Shown: positions 53,231 through 61,296 of the stretch, in pieces
How the letters are laid out: each line of letters opens with the position of its first letter
Numbering within the stretch: the first letter of the stretch is position 1
Assembly (NCBI RefSeq): GCF_000723185.1
Contig: NZ_CBTY010000006.1
Span: 270,659 to 334,658 of the forward strand
Reading direction: 5' to 3'
Length of the DNA: 64,000 bases
From: Candidatus Nitrosotenuis uzonensis
GTDB lineage: Archaea; Thermoproteota; Nitrososphaeria; Nitrososphaerales; Nitrosopumilaceae
The notes under the pieces: generated by a model
Database searches by the model: none
Seen by the model: only the letters and a program-made list of their open reading frames with translations
Told to the model about the DNA's origin: nothing
Translations under genes and position numbers: made by a program

Positions 53231-54733
53231 TTGAACAAAAAATTATGTTTGAAAAGGATATTTTTGACTGTTTTATTCTCTATACTGCTTCTTACCACCG
53301 GTTATGCCAGCACTGCATCCGCACAGTTCCAAGCTGGTGGAGTTAGCAAACAGGGAAGCTGGTATGTAGGAGAAGGTCTAAAGAAAGGCAATTTTTTTAG
53401 TTATTCTCTTTGTCACATTGATTACAAGGATTGCTCGCAATTTAGAATAGATTTTTGGATCGAATCTGACCAGAAAGTGGGAAGTGAGGATCAGTGGAAA
53501 GTACCGACGGTAGTGTACGATGGTGCCCAGATCATCAAGGGCACTATGTATCTTGGCAAGATTGCGCCGGAACCGACAGGGGGAACGGACAATCTTACTC
53601 CATACCGTGCTGCATTCAAATCTTCAATTGCATGGCTTTCAGCATATGCTACTGCTGATACTGGCTCTCTTACGGGCAAAGGACCTAAGAACTTTAATGC
53701 GCCATCTTGGGGTAAGATAGGAAACATCGGCGGCGAGCAAATCATTCCTACTGCAGAAGAGAAAATCGCGGTACCTGATGGAGTCTTTGATACGGTTCAA
53801 ATAAGCTGGAAGACTGGTGGCAAAATAAACCGAGTCTGGGTAGTAGATGAATTTCCATTCCCGATAAAGGCAGACACATATGCGCACGTTGCGGAGGGAG
53901 TACCGCCGCAGGAATATCGATTTGAGCTGCTTGACTATCAACAAAACATAGTAAATGATCCGTTTGTGGGAATCAAGGACACGGCATCATTAAAGAGCCA
54001 GCTTGGATGCGAAACTAACTATTCATTATCATCAGTTGCCAAGAACACAAACACCAATAGTATGATTATAGAACTAAAGTATGGTCCAAACAAGCCAAAA
54101 CAGGGCTGCGATTTGGAATTGATAATTAATTTCAAAAGGTCGGTAAATCAGGAAGAATTTGAGAATCAGATTCATTATGACATACTTGTGGTCAAGCAGA
54201 CGCCTGATGGATTATCGCCTACAAGATCAATTGCGGACGAAGAAAAACGAAACACCTTGTTTACCACGTCTGGTCAAGTTAGAAGGATGATTGAGGTCAA
54301 GGAGTCAGGACCTACAAAGTACGCAATTTTTGTGTATGGGACTGGACCTGAAACTACACAGCCTAATGCAGCAAAGGCAGGATTCATTACATTTGATGTG
54401 CAGGTACAGGGAGGATCACAAGTTACGCCACCGCCTCCTCCGCCACCACCGCCGCAAGTACAGATTCCTGCATGGATAAAGAACAACGCCAAGTGGTGGG
54501 CAGACGGAACTATAGGTGATAATGATTTCGTCTCTGGCATACAGTATCTTATCAATCAAAAAATAATCAAAATCCCACCTACTACTCCAGGCTCTAGCAG
54601 CACGGCAAATGTGATCCCTGCATGGATAAAGAACAACGCCAAGTGGTGGGCAGACGGAACTATAGGTGATAATGATTTCGTCTCTGGCATACAGTATCTG
54701 ATTACTAACGGAATTATCAAAATAACCTCATAA
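53231..54733 (+). CDS. Secreted protein with two C-terminal IPAWIKNNAKWWA repeats
   Basis: 500 residues. A cleavable signal peptide (about 10-31, ending SASAQ) precedes a beta-rich domain (about 35-235) with DEFPFPIKADTYAHV, and a second domain (about 240-395). A TPPPPPPPPPQ linker leads to two near-identical 30-residue modules, IPAWIKNNAKWWADGTIGDN then DFVSGIQYLI. This Trp-rich module is common at the ends of thaumarchaeal secreted proteins and may bind the S-layer or cell wall (inference). Start TTG 53231. The next gene encodes a related fold. Confidence 0.8.
   Translation: MNKKLCLKRIFLTVLFSILLLTTGYASTASAQFQAGGVSKQGSWYVGEGLKKGNFFSYSLCHIDYKDCSQFRIDFWIESDQKVGSEDQWKVPTVVYDGAQIIKGTMYLGKIAPEPTGGTDNLTPYRAAFKSSIAWLSAYATADTGSLTGKGPKNFNAPSWGKIGNIGGEQIIPTAEEKIAVPDGVFDTVQISWKTGGKINRVWVVDEFPFPIKADTYAHVAEGVPPQEYRFELLDYQQNIVNDPFVGIKDTASLKSQLGCETNYSLSSVAKNTNTNSMIIELKYGPNKPKQGCDLELIINFKRSVNQEEFENQIHYDILVVKQTPDGLSPTRSIADEEKRNTLFTTSGQVRRMIEVKESGPTKYAIFVYGTGPETTQPNAAKAGFITFDVQVQGGSQVTPPPPPPPPPQVQIPAWIKNNAKWWADGTIGDNDFVSGIQYLINQKIIKIPPTTPGSSSTANVIPAWIKNNAKWWADGTIGDNDFVSGIQYLITNGIIKITS
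54467..54549 (+). repeat. 83-bp direct repeat, copy 1
   Basis: From CCTGCATGG to CAGTATCT the 83 bases recur without a mismatch at 54617-54699, a period of 150 bp. They encode the C-terminal modules of the secreted protein. Identity at silent sites implies recent duplication or gene conversion. Confidence 0.97.
54617..54699 (+). repeat. 83-bp direct repeat, copy 2
   Basis: Exact copy of 54467-54549. The flanks diverge at once (GATT versus GATC before it; TATC versus GATT after it), which sets the limits of the conserved unit. Confidence 0.97.
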
Positions 54734-54743
54734 TCTTACTGTC

Positions 54744-55427
54744 TTGGTCCGCAAACTCTTGTTCGTTCCATTGGGGATAATGCTAGGTGCAGCCGCGATC
54801 GGTCTTGCATATCCGTTATTAATAGGACTTCCCGGCTCCGAACAGAACGTGATTCCAAGGTTTGCATCAAAATGGCATGTGGGAGCAGGCGCTGAGAATC
54901 AGCCGAGCATGCAGTATTTGGTAAGGCATCAGGATATGGAGTTTCTTGCAAAGCTGATATTTCTTGAACAAGCAGGCGACGAGCAAAACGTAACACTGAT
55001 CATAGATGATAAAAAAACCGGAGCTCATTTTGAGAACACACTCCGACTAGGGCAGGCATATGTGTTCATTGACGTACCTAGTGAAATCAAACCATATGTT
55101 CACGCACTTGATGTCACTGTATTTTCGGTACGGGATGTCGTGGTGCAGCCTCAATATCTTGTGGTGGGAGCAGAGTGGGGGACCACATTCATTGGCAAGT
55201 TTACGCCAAAGCTAAAGGTAGTCCAGTATGGGGACACAGAATTTGAATTTGGCATTCTCAAGACATTCATTATATCATACAAGGTAAACGATATTGAGAA
55301 TCGCTTCTGGATATCAGAAAGTCTTCCTCTCCCTGTAAGGGCAGAATATTACACTCTTGATGGGAGCCCAGATTATTCCTATGACTTGGTCTGGCTTGAA
55401 ACATCCGAGCCGCTCCTGCCAAGCTGA
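54744..55427 (+). CDS. Membrane-anchored extracytoplasmic protein, related to the upstream secreted protein
   Basis: 227 residues from TTG 54744. An N-terminal membrane anchor or signal (about 5-27) leads into a beta-rich domain. Its end, ENRFWISESLPLPVRAEYY then GSPDYSYDLVWLE, parallels INRVWVVDEFPFPIKADTY with EYRFELLDY in the protein encoded upstream, so the two share a domain. It follows that gene by ten bases. It lacks the WIKNNA modules. Its 3' end overlaps the convergent gene by 49 bases. Confidence 0.65.
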   Translation: MVRKLLFVPLGIMLGAAAIGLAYPLLIGLPGSEQNVIPRFASKWHVGAGAENQPSMQYLVRHQDMEFLAKLIFLEQAGDEQNVTLIIDDKKTGAHFENTLRLGQAYVFIDVPSEIKPYVHALDVTVFSVRDVVVQPQYLVVGAEWGTTFIGKFTPKLKVVQYGDTEFEFGILKTFIISYKVNDIENRFWISESLPLPVRAEYYTLDGSPDYSYDLVWLETSEPLLPS

Positions 55428-55885
55428 TATACCTCCGAGAGCAACCAATCGCAATACTCTGTAACCTTTTGATCAAAGTAACACCAAACATGCAGAGAAT
55501 GAGGCAAGATGTCAATTCTGCCACCATCAAACATTATGCGCACTCCTTCCTTGCCTTCATACATGTATGCATCATCTGCCTGCACACTGCCAAAAATCTC
55601 TCTTGCCTTGCTCTTTATGACACTGCGTTCTATGGGAAAGTTCCGTCGCTGCCTATCTATTATGATGGACAGATCCCGCTTTCCATACATTTCGAACTCG
55701 TTTATTTTCTCACGATGTGGGAAGTTAACAAGAAGTTGGACATTGTATTTTCTGCCAACATCAAATCCTATCTCGGTGATCTTCGTGTATGCTATTGCAG
55801 GATTTTTCTTCAAGAGGATCCTAATTTGTGGCAGATTTGATTTTAGGCTTGCCTGAAGTTCTGAGCTCATCATGCTAAAGAACAT
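55379..55885 (-). CDS. Conserved unknown protein
   Basis: About 168 residues, soluble. Two basic alpha/beta segments (VGRKYNVQLLVNFPHREKIN; KRDLSIIIDRQRRNF) precede a C-terminal part DGGRIDILPHSLHVWCYFDQ. No family recognised. Four in-frame ATGs lie near the start; I chose 55885, about 25-32 bases after a minus-strand AAATATAA box, but 55897, 55873 or 55870 are possible. The 49-base overlap with the convergent secreted-protein gene is unusual. Confidence 0.55.
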   Translation of the reverse strand: MFFSMMSSELQASLKSNLPQIRILLKKNPAIAYTKITEIGFDVGRKYNVQLLVNFPHREKINEFEMYGKRDLSIIIDRQRRNFPIERSVIKSKAREIFGSVQADDAYMYEGKEGVRIMFDGGRIDILPHSLHVWCYFDQKVTEYCDWLLSEVYQLGRSGSDVSSQTKS

Positions 55886-55897
55886 AAGAAAACTCAT

Positions 55898-56320
55898 TCA
55901 AAGTTTGGTTATATTTTTTTGAGTGTTGGCAGAGGCCAGAGAATCTTGGATGGACTTTGTATCTGTATACTGTCTGAATCTTGTTATCTTGGAATTGTGT
56001 ACTGTGTATATGTGCACGAATTTGGCAACAAATCTTGTGCTGGAGGATTTTGGGATCCCTTCGTATCTGCCGGTCACAACTATGTTTTCGCCCGCATCCA
56101 GAAACTCTTCTGGTATGGCATGGAATTCTTCAAAATTTGAGAGCATTTCTGGAAAGTATTTGTCAAAAACCGCTCCCTTCCCAACAAATGTGCCTCCGTT
56201 TGGCATTCCGTTCATAGTTGACCATTCTATATCCTTGGCACACATATTCTGGCATGATTCTTTATCTTGGGCCTTGAATGCGTCATAAAAATTTCTGATA
56301 GTTTCTGCGTTTGGTGACAT
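55898..56320 (-). CDS. SnoaL/NTF2-like small protein
   Basis: 140 residues of the cystatin-like alpha+beta barrel: AETIRNFYDAFKAQDKESCQ helix, MCAKDIEWSTMNG, FDKYFPEMLSNFEEFHAIP, and late strands FVHIYTVHNSKITRFRQYTD. This fits the SnoaL / ketosteroid-isomerase-related group, often involved in small-molecule binding or isomerisation; no specific activity can be assigned. ATG 56320 lies 21-29 bases after an AT-rich CTTAAATAG box shared with the divergent gene. Confidence 0.78.
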   Translation of the reverse strand: MSPNAETIRNFYDAFKAQDKESCQNMCAKDIEWSTMNGMPNGGTFVGKGAVFDKYFPEMLSNFEEFHAIPEEFLDAGENIVVTGRYEGIPKSSSTRFVAKFVHIYTVHNSKITRFRQYTDTKSIQDSLASANTQKNITKL

Positions 56321-56340
56321 TGCAGCTGTACTGTTATCAT

Positions 56341-56349
56341 TCTATTTAA
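56341..56349. promoter_or_regulatory. Shared TATA element of SnoaL-like and 214-residue genes
   Basis: TCTATTTAA (plus) / TTAAATAGA (minus) is the only TATA-like element in the 63-base divergent gap. It is 21-29 bp from the minus-strand ATG 56320 and about 35-43 bp from the plus-strand ATG 56384. Confidence 0.4.
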
Positions 56350-56383
56350 GATGGTTTTTTTACGTCTTGGACTTTGTTATTGT

Positions 56384-57028
56384 ATGGCAATGCCGATGGA
56401 CTATGATAGTATGAGAGAAGATGAGAGTTCCGAGCGGGCAAGCAGCGTTGATGACTATAAGGTAACGTGCATGAGGTTCATCGAGGACATCTCAAAGGAC
56501 TATCTTGCCTGGGTTGATTATTACAAACTGCCTCCGGATGAGGACAAGAAAAGAAGAGATCGAATAGCCTCTGTCATAGTAAGAACTAACGAGTGGATTG
56601 CCAAGGTAGCGCAAACCATCAAGGGAATAGATGTAGTGATGAACGACGGAATACAAAAGATGGCTGAATCAACAGCGGGGCAGCCGTTTCAGATTGGAGT
56701 GTTTGTCAACAAACAGTCCGGTTATACCATGTCAAAGCCTGGTTTAATTGACGTTAACATCAAGGCTGTGGGCAGGGAAGGAAGGAAGACAAAGATAATA
56801 GAGCATTACAAGGGACAGCAGTTCCGGCTAGAGTCGACTACCAAAGTTTTCATCGATGAGACGAATATTCCGCAGCAAGCATTCGATATGATGGATGTAC
56901 ACCTCATACTTGATGCTACGGCAGCACAACAGCGTGACTTGATATCGTTTACAATCAGTGTGGCTGAGATGGAAAATGGCTACGAATTTGACAAACGTGG
57001 CGTCTCAACGATAATACACATAGTCTAA
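56384..57028 (+). CDS. Conserved unknown protein
   Basis: 214 residues from ATG 56384 (or ATG 56390), acidic at the N-terminus. An N-terminal helical part (TCMRFIEDISKDYLAWVDYY) leads to a beta-rich part with IQKMAESTAGQPFQIGVFV and VHLILDATAAQQRDLISFT. No catalytic motif or membrane segment. Divergent from the SnoaL-like gene and convergent with the RHH regulator. Confidence 0.55.
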   Translation: MAMPMDYDSMREDESSERASSVDDYKVTCMRFIEDISKDYLAWVDYYKLPPDEDKKRRDRIASVIVRTNEWIAKVAQTIKGIDVVMNDGIQKMAESTAGQPFQIGVFVNKQSGYTMSKPGLIDVNIKAVGREGRKTKIIEHYKGQQFRLESTTKVFIDETNIPQQAFDMMDVHLILDATAAQQRDLISFTISVAEMENGYEFDKRGVSTIIHIV

Positions 57029-57042
57029 ACTCATACGATGAG

Positions 57043-57702
57043 TCAATCTAGAAGCAGTTTCTGAACCCCTTCTTTTGTTATGTGCATCTTTACCAGTTCT
57101 CTGTCTTTTAATATGAATACTTGGTCGTGATGTGAGAACAAGTCCATGAGGTCGTTTATACCTGCATTCAAAAGTGTATCGAGCCTGTAATTGCAAAACG
57201 TCATACCTGGTAGCCTGTTCTCATCATATTGTGATTCCAAATGTATGGCCTCCTTGAGTGATGAATTGGATATGTTCTCTATTACAAAATCAAACCAACA
57301 CACTGGCTTATTGTGGGATTCTTTTACAATTCTGTCTACTATCTGGGCAGTGTACCTACCAAAGTTTTTACTCTCTGGACTGTATGGATGAATCGTGCTG
57401 TCAAACCAATCTAGTTTTTTTAGCAACTTGACTGATTTGTATGATGGTGGCCCACAAAAAGTTCTGAACCAGCTACCATCATTGAGAAATCTGTCAATAG
57501 ATTTGAGAAGCCATGACATCGACTCGTCATCAGAATACAGGATCAGATCGTGTTTTTTTCTTACCTGATCTTGTTTTTCTAGCCATTTGTCGACTAGGTC
57601 TTTTACAATGGCGTTAACTGAGACTCCTTTCTGGGATGCAACCCTGTTCAGCTTTGCATGTGTCTTCTCATCAAATCCGCGTATTGACAGATCTTTTGTC
57701 AT
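57043..57702 (-). CDS. Ribbon-helix-helix regulator with C-terminal sensor-like domain
   Basis: 219 residues from MTKDLSIRGFDEKTHAKLNR. Residues 1-45 form a CopG/Arc-like ribbon-helix-helix (LSIRGFDEKTHAKL strand and helix, then GVSVNAIVKDLVDKWLEK). Residues about 52-215 form an alpha/beta domain beginning HDLILYSDDESMSWLLKSI, reminiscent of the MEDS/DcmR sensor fold, with Cys residues in RTFCGPP and KPVCWFD. ATG 57702 is 25 or so bases after a minus-strand TATATA box; ATG 57711 is possible. It faces osmC across two identical operators, so it probably regulates both. Confidence 0.78.
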   Translation of the reverse strand: MTKDLSIRGFDEKTHAKLNRVASQKGVSVNAIVKDLVDKWLEKQDQVRKKHDLILYSDDESMSWLLKSIDRFLNDGSWFRTFCGPPSYKSVKLLKKLDWFDSTIHPYSPESKNFGRYTAQIVDRIVKESHNKPVCWFDFVIENISNSSLKEAIHLESQYDENRLPGMTFCNYRLDTLLNAGINDLMDLFSHHDQVFILKDRELVKMHITKEGVQKLLLD

Positions 57703-57733
57703 AGCAATCATATTACATGCCTGTATATATTAT

Positions 57734-57755
57734 ATGCTAGAATGCTAGCATTATT
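57734..57755. promoter_or_regulatory. Operator copy 1 in the RHH-osmC intergenic region
   Basis: ATGCTAGAATGCTAGCATTATT, containing the perfect 12-bp palindrome AATGCTAGCATT (57741-57752) and an extra ATGCTAG half-site. It lies directly upstream of the TATA element (about 57722-57733) of the minus-strand RHH gene. The same 22 bases recur at 57771-57792. Confidence 0.8.
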
Positions 57756-57770
57756 GACAATCTATATATA

Positions 57771-57792
57771 ATGCTAGAATGCTAGCATTATT
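57771..57792. promoter_or_regulatory. Operator copy 2 in the RHH-osmC intergenic region
   Basis: Second exact 22-bp copy, 37 bp from the first, with palindrome AATGCTAGCATT at 57778-57789. It fills the space between the osmC TATA box (TATATATAAT, 57762-57771) and the ATG at 57794, so occupancy should repress osmC. Confidence 0.8.
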
Positions 57793-57793
57793 A

Positions 57794-58342
57794 ATGAAAC
57801 AAGTAAACGGAGTAGATATAGAAAAACTTTCAGAAACAATGAATGCGATAAGGGGAAATCCTGATATCGCCAAGTTCAACTTCAGGGCAACTAACAAATG
57901 GCTTGGAGGAGGGCACAATCGCACCACAATCAACGAGTTTGACGGAGCGTGCAGCATGCACAACAGGGCGATCTCGTTTGTAATTGATGAGGATGAGCCG
58001 CCAGTACTTTTGGGTCAGGATCAGGGCGCAAATCCTGTCGAATATGCACTCACAGCACTTGCAGGATGTCTGACCACAAGCTTGGTGTACCACGCATCTG
58101 CCATGGGGATCAAAATAGATGAGGTGGAATCCACACTTGAAGGGAATCTTGACATTCGTGGATTTCTTGGACTCTCAGAGGGAATAAGAAATGGATACAA
58201 TGGAATTCAGGTTGCCTTCAAAATCAAATCTGATGCACCAAAAGAGCAGCTTCAAGAGCTGGTGGATATTGCAAAAAAGCGTTCACCGGTATTTGATATT
58301 GTTTCGAATCCGACACCAATAAGTGTGCGTCTGGACAACTAG
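57794..58342 (+). CDS. OsmC/Ohr-family protein
   Basis: 182 residues. The OsmC core NPVEYALTALAGCLTTSLVYHA carries the first redox Cys. The usual second Cys position reads KKRSPVFDIV (Ser), so a two-Cys peroxidase cycle is not possible; single-Cys OsmC-like proteins are known. Peroxide or reactive-thiol defence is the family role. ATG 57794 is about 25-30 bases after a TATATATAAT box. The earlier ATG (57779) lies in the operator palindrome and is rejected. Divergent from its presumed RHH regulator. Confidence 0.88.
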   Translation: MKQVNGVDIEKLSETMNAIRGNPDIAKFNFRATNKWLGGGHNRTTINEFDGACSMHNRAISFVIDEDEPPVLLGQDQGANPVEYALTALAGCLTTSLVYHASAMGIKIDEVESTLEGNLDIRGFLGLSEGIRNGYNGIQVAFKIKSDAPKEQLQELVDIAKKRSPVFDIVSNPTPISVRLDN

Positions 58343-58352
58343 GCACACCTCT

Positions 58353-58745
58353 CTATTTTTTATATTCGGTATTATTGATTTCTACTTCTACTACTATCCT
58401 TGCCTCATGTGCACGCTCCTCACCGGGATACTTGAGCTCTGATATCTTTTCTGCCAGTTTGGTGTCAGTTACAAGGGAGGCCATACCATCATATTCCTTA
58501 CCTTCGAATACGACCTTGACCTGCGGGGCTGCTTTTGCATTTTTGAGCCAATCCGAATCTGCGTTTCTTCTTGAAAAGTAGATTTTCCCGTTATAGTATA
58601 CGGCGCGCAGCCATACTGCGTGTTCTGTACCGCTTCTTCGACCCCTTGTTATCAAAATGGCCTTGAATGCAGATTCTTCTTGCACACACAAAAATCCAAA
58701 GTCAAGTAATTTAACCTCATTGCTTGAAATTTGTAATTTTTGCAT
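58353..58745 (-). CDS. FMN/F420-binding split-barrel protein (pyridoxamine oxidase-like)
   Basis: 130 residues from MQKLQISSNEVKLLDFGFLC. The split-barrel pattern is FKAILITRGRRSGTEHAVWL, VYYNGKIYFSRRNADSDWLK and a NAKAAPQVKVVFEGKEYDG strand, as in PNPOx-like and F420-dependent (FDOR) proteins, whose RGRRSG turn contacts the cofactor phosphate. CofE in this window shows that F420 is made. Redox substrate unknown. The frame is open to 58853, but that part lies under the PRC-barrel gene. Confidence 0.72.
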   Translation of the reverse strand: MQKLQISSNEVKLLDFGFLCVQEESAFKAILITRGRRSGTEHAVWLRAVYYNGKIYFSRRNADSDWLKNAKAAPQVKVVFEGKEYDGMASLVTDTKLAEKISELKYPGEERAHEARIVVEVEINNTEYKK

Positions 58746-58773
58746 CCAATAAATGAACCCTGAAAAATACCAC

Positions 58774-59217
58774 ATGGCAACCCAGCTAGAAGTAGAAAAC
58801 GTATGCACTGCGGACGAATTTACAGGCAAAAAAGTAGTAGACAGAGAAGGCATAATGTATGGAAAGGTAAAACATATTCACATAAACGCAAATACCCTTG
58901 TGGTATCTGGCGTTACCGTTCATCAAGGCTTTCACAAAGACTACTATCTTCCAACTGAATACATAGACAGGTTTACTGCCAAATCACTGCTACTATCACA
59001 CCCACCAATCAGAACCGACATCCCGGTAGTTGATATTGACGGTAATAAACTTGGAAAGGTAAAGCGCCTTGTAAAAAATAGCGAAACCAATGAACTTGAC
59101 TCTATAGAGGTATCCAGTGCATTGCATTCAAGATTGATCTCAAAGAGCGACATATGGGGAATTGGCGAAAGAGTAACGCTGAAGCTAACTAAAGAACAGT
59201 TCAAGCAACTCAAGTAA
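58774..59217 (+). CDS. PRC-barrel domain protein
   Basis: 147 residues with two PRC-barrel-like halves: TADEFTGKKVVDREGIMYGK and IPVVDIDGNKLGKVKRLVKN. These small beta barrels occur in RimM and in archaeal CdpB-type proteins that link to cell division in several archaea. Here no extra domain is attached, so the role is open. ATG 58774 lies about 20-27 bases after a CAATAAATG box; the ATG at 58753 overlaps that box and is rejected. Confidence 0.75.
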   Translation: MATQLEVENVCTADEFTGKKVVDREGIMYGKVKHIHINANTLVVSGVTVHQGFHKDYYLPTEYIDRFTAKSLLLSHPPIRTDIPVVDIDGNKLGKVKRLVKNSETNELDSIEVSSALHSRLISKSDIWGIGERVTLKLTKEQFKQLK

Positions 59218-59249
59218 CTAAACTTTCTCACTTTTTATCCGGGATCGGA

Positions 59250-59348
59250 TTAACTGGTCTTTAAGGCACACGAAAGACATGTGGGCGTACCTTCGCGCAG
59301 CGTAATTTCCACATTCGAGCTATGACATACATGACACAAGCCCTTCAT
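59250..59348 (-). CDS. 32-residue zinc-ribbon microprotein
   Basis: On the minus strand ATG 59348 to TAA 59250 encodes MKGLCHVCHSSNVEITLREG then TPTCLSCALKTS. Two CxxC knuckles (Cys5-Cys8 and Cys24-Cys27) are separated by a beta-hairpin-like stretch, a minimal zinc ribbon. A minus-strand CAATTTAAG box 22-32 bases upstream gives a leaderless start at this ATG. It lies in the gap between the PRC-barrel gene and the ABC transporter. Confidence 0.58.
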   Translation of the reverse strand: MKGLCHVCHSSNVEITLREGTPTCLSCALKTS

Positions 59349-59444
59349 AGAAGCAAAAAATTTTTTCTAACTTAAATTGTTTTTGCAATAATTTTTTGCT
59401 CTAGTTTCTCAGCGTTTATACTCTGCTAGATAGACTTGATCGTA

Positions 59445-60449
59445 GTGCAGTCGATTGAGACTAGATCTCTGAAAAAGATCTACAATTCAAACACCATTGC
59501 AGTAAATGATATATCATTTTCAGTAGAGGAAGGAGAGATCTTTGGATTTCTTGGCCCGAACGGCGCTGGCAAGTCAACCACTATGATGATCCTCACCACA
59601 TTGCTAAAGCCCACATCGGGTTCTGCATTTGTTGCAGGATTTGATGTTGCGACAGAACCGAAAAAAGTAAGGCAACGCATTGGCTACGTCCAGCAAGAAA
59701 TTACCATAGACGAATACCTGTCCGGAAGGGAGAACTTGCTTTTACATGCAAGGCTAAATCATATTCCAAAGGATCAGATGCGGGGAAGGATTGATGAACT
59801 GCTAGAACTTGTGGAGCTAAAAGAAAAGCAGGATGATGCTGCAATTACCTATTCTGGTGGCATGAGAAAGCGGCTTGAGATTGCAGGTGGGTTATTACAC
59901 CGGCCCAAAGTACTGTTTCTTGACGAGCCTACTGTTGGGCTGGATATACAGACTCGCCAGAAAATATGGGAGTATATCAAAAAAATACACACAGAATACA
60001 AGATGACGATATTTCTTACCACACATTACATGGAGGAGGCAGATAGGCTGTGCGATAGGATAGGAATTATAGACAATGGGAAAATCCAAGCAATAGACAC
60101 ACCTAAAAACCTGAAAAACGCGCTAGGAAGTGGAATAATAACACTACTAATTGAGAACAAGATTGCTGCGGCCGGGCTTGTTTCGGCCATACGTAAAATC
60201 GAATTTGTCAGAGATGTCACTGAACACGACGGAAAGATTACAGTGTTTTCATCAAAGGGAGCGGAGGTGGCCCCTATGATATTTTCGCTTTCCACAGAGC
60301 TAGGGGTCACGATCCAATCAATCTCAATTACAGAGCCAACGCTGGATGATGTGTTCATCTCATACACAGGAAGGGATCTGCGGGATGGTAACTCTAGCTC
60401 GTATGACCAAAAAAAGGAACACAGGAAAATGAAGGGGATACGGGCTTGA
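59445..60449 (+). CDS. ABC transporter ATP-binding protein (DrrA/NodI-like)
   Basis: 334 residues. Walker A GPNGAGKSTT, Q-loop YVQQEITIDEYL, signature YSGGMRKRLEIAGGLL, Walker B VLFLDEPTVGLD and H-loop TTHYMEEADRL are complete. The C-terminal extension (about 225-334) is typical of DrrA-type exporters. GTG 59445 is about 25-33 bases after a GCGTTTATAC box; TTG 59436 is also possible. It forms an exporter with the permease that overlaps its stop by four bases. Drug, lipid or polysaccharide export are options. Confidence 0.92.
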   Translation: MQSIETRSLKKIYNSNTIAVNDISFSVEEGEIFGFLGPNGAGKSTTMMILTTLLKPTSGSAFVAGFDVATEPKKVRQRIGYVQQEITIDEYLSGRENLLLHARLNHIPKDQMRGRIDELLELVELKEKQDDAAITYSGGMRKRLEIAGGLLHRPKVLFLDEPTVGLDIQTRQKIWEYIKKIHTEYKMTIFLTTHYMEEADRLCDRIGIIDNGKIQAIDTPKNLKNALGSGIITLLIENKIAAAGLVSAIRKIEFVRDVTEHDGKITVFSSKGAEVAPMIFSLSTELGVTIQSISITEPTLDDVFISYTGRDLRDGNSSSYDQKKEHRKMKGIRA

Positions 60450-61222
60450 TCATTTATGACACATACACAATATTTTGGCGCGAGTTAAAGCGGTACAGAA
60501 AATCGCGCAGCGGCGTTCTGATAAGGCTCATCCAGCCTGCAATATGGATTATAGTTATAGGGCACACATTTGCTGGAACAAGGCCGCTCATCCAGTCGGT
60601 GGGCTTTGATGGAACGTATCTTGAATTCATGGCACCGGGAGTTATCATACTGACTGCAATATTTACCAGCATATTTGGCGGAGTGAACACGCTTTGGGAC
60701 AGAAGATATGGGTTCATGAATAAAGCGTTGACATCACCTATATCCAGATCCTCCATCGCACTGGGTAAAATGCTTGCAATATCTCTGATTTCAGCTCTAC
60801 AGGCAGCACTGATAATCGGCATTGCAATAATAATCGGCGTGACATTTCCAAATCCACTTGTAATTCTACCAATAATGGCAATAGTCATTTTATTCTCACT
60901 TGGATTTTCTGGAATATCTGTAGTGGTTGCGGCAACTGCAAAATCACAGGAGACCTTCTGGGGAATAATTAATTTTCTTGGAATGCCACTGTTCATGCTC
61001 AGTCCTGCACTGTTTCCTCTAGAACTACTTCCTGAATGGCTGGCAACTGCGGCCAAGATGAATCCGGTAACGTATACAGTACTTTTGGTAAGGGGCCTGA
61101 TGACAGGCGTTACTGAAGGCGTCTCAACCGCACTGAGCCTTGGTGTGATAGGCGTATTTGTGGTGATAATGATTGGCCTTGCAAGCTATGTGTTCACACG
61201 CGAGGTCAACAAGCCATTTTAA
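60446..61222 (+). CDS. ABC-2 type transporter permease
   Basis: 258 residues with six membrane helices (first about 25-43; last about 228-247) and the ABC-2 signature region FGGVNTLWDRRYGFMNKAL followed by TSPISRSSIALGKML. Start TTG overlaps the ATPase stop. The pair resembles DrrAB/NodIJ exporters. No substrate-binding protein is present, in line with export. Confidence 0.92.
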   Translation: MIIYDTYTIFWRELKRYRKSRSGVLIRLIQPAIWIIVIGHTFAGTRPLIQSVGFDGTYLEFMAPGVIILTAIFTSIFGGVNTLWDRRYGFMNKALTSPISRSSIALGKMLAISLISALQAALIIGIAIIIGVTFPNPLVILPIMAIVILFSLGFSGISVVVAATAKSQETFWGIINFLGMPLFMLSPALFPLELLPEWLATAAKMNPVTYTVLLVRGLMTGVTEGVSTALSLGVIGVFVVIMIGLASYVFTREVNKPF

Positions 61223-61296
61223 TGGTTAAATTTGACTAAAATTACAACAAATACTTACTTTTGAGATCTTTTTTGTAAATTGAAACTCATGCCTAA

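Noticed and set aside
54421..54463. Poly-proline/poly-glycine run as a repeat element
   Set aside because: A short CCN-rich linker in the secreted protein; codons vary, so it is not a mobile or regulatory repeat.
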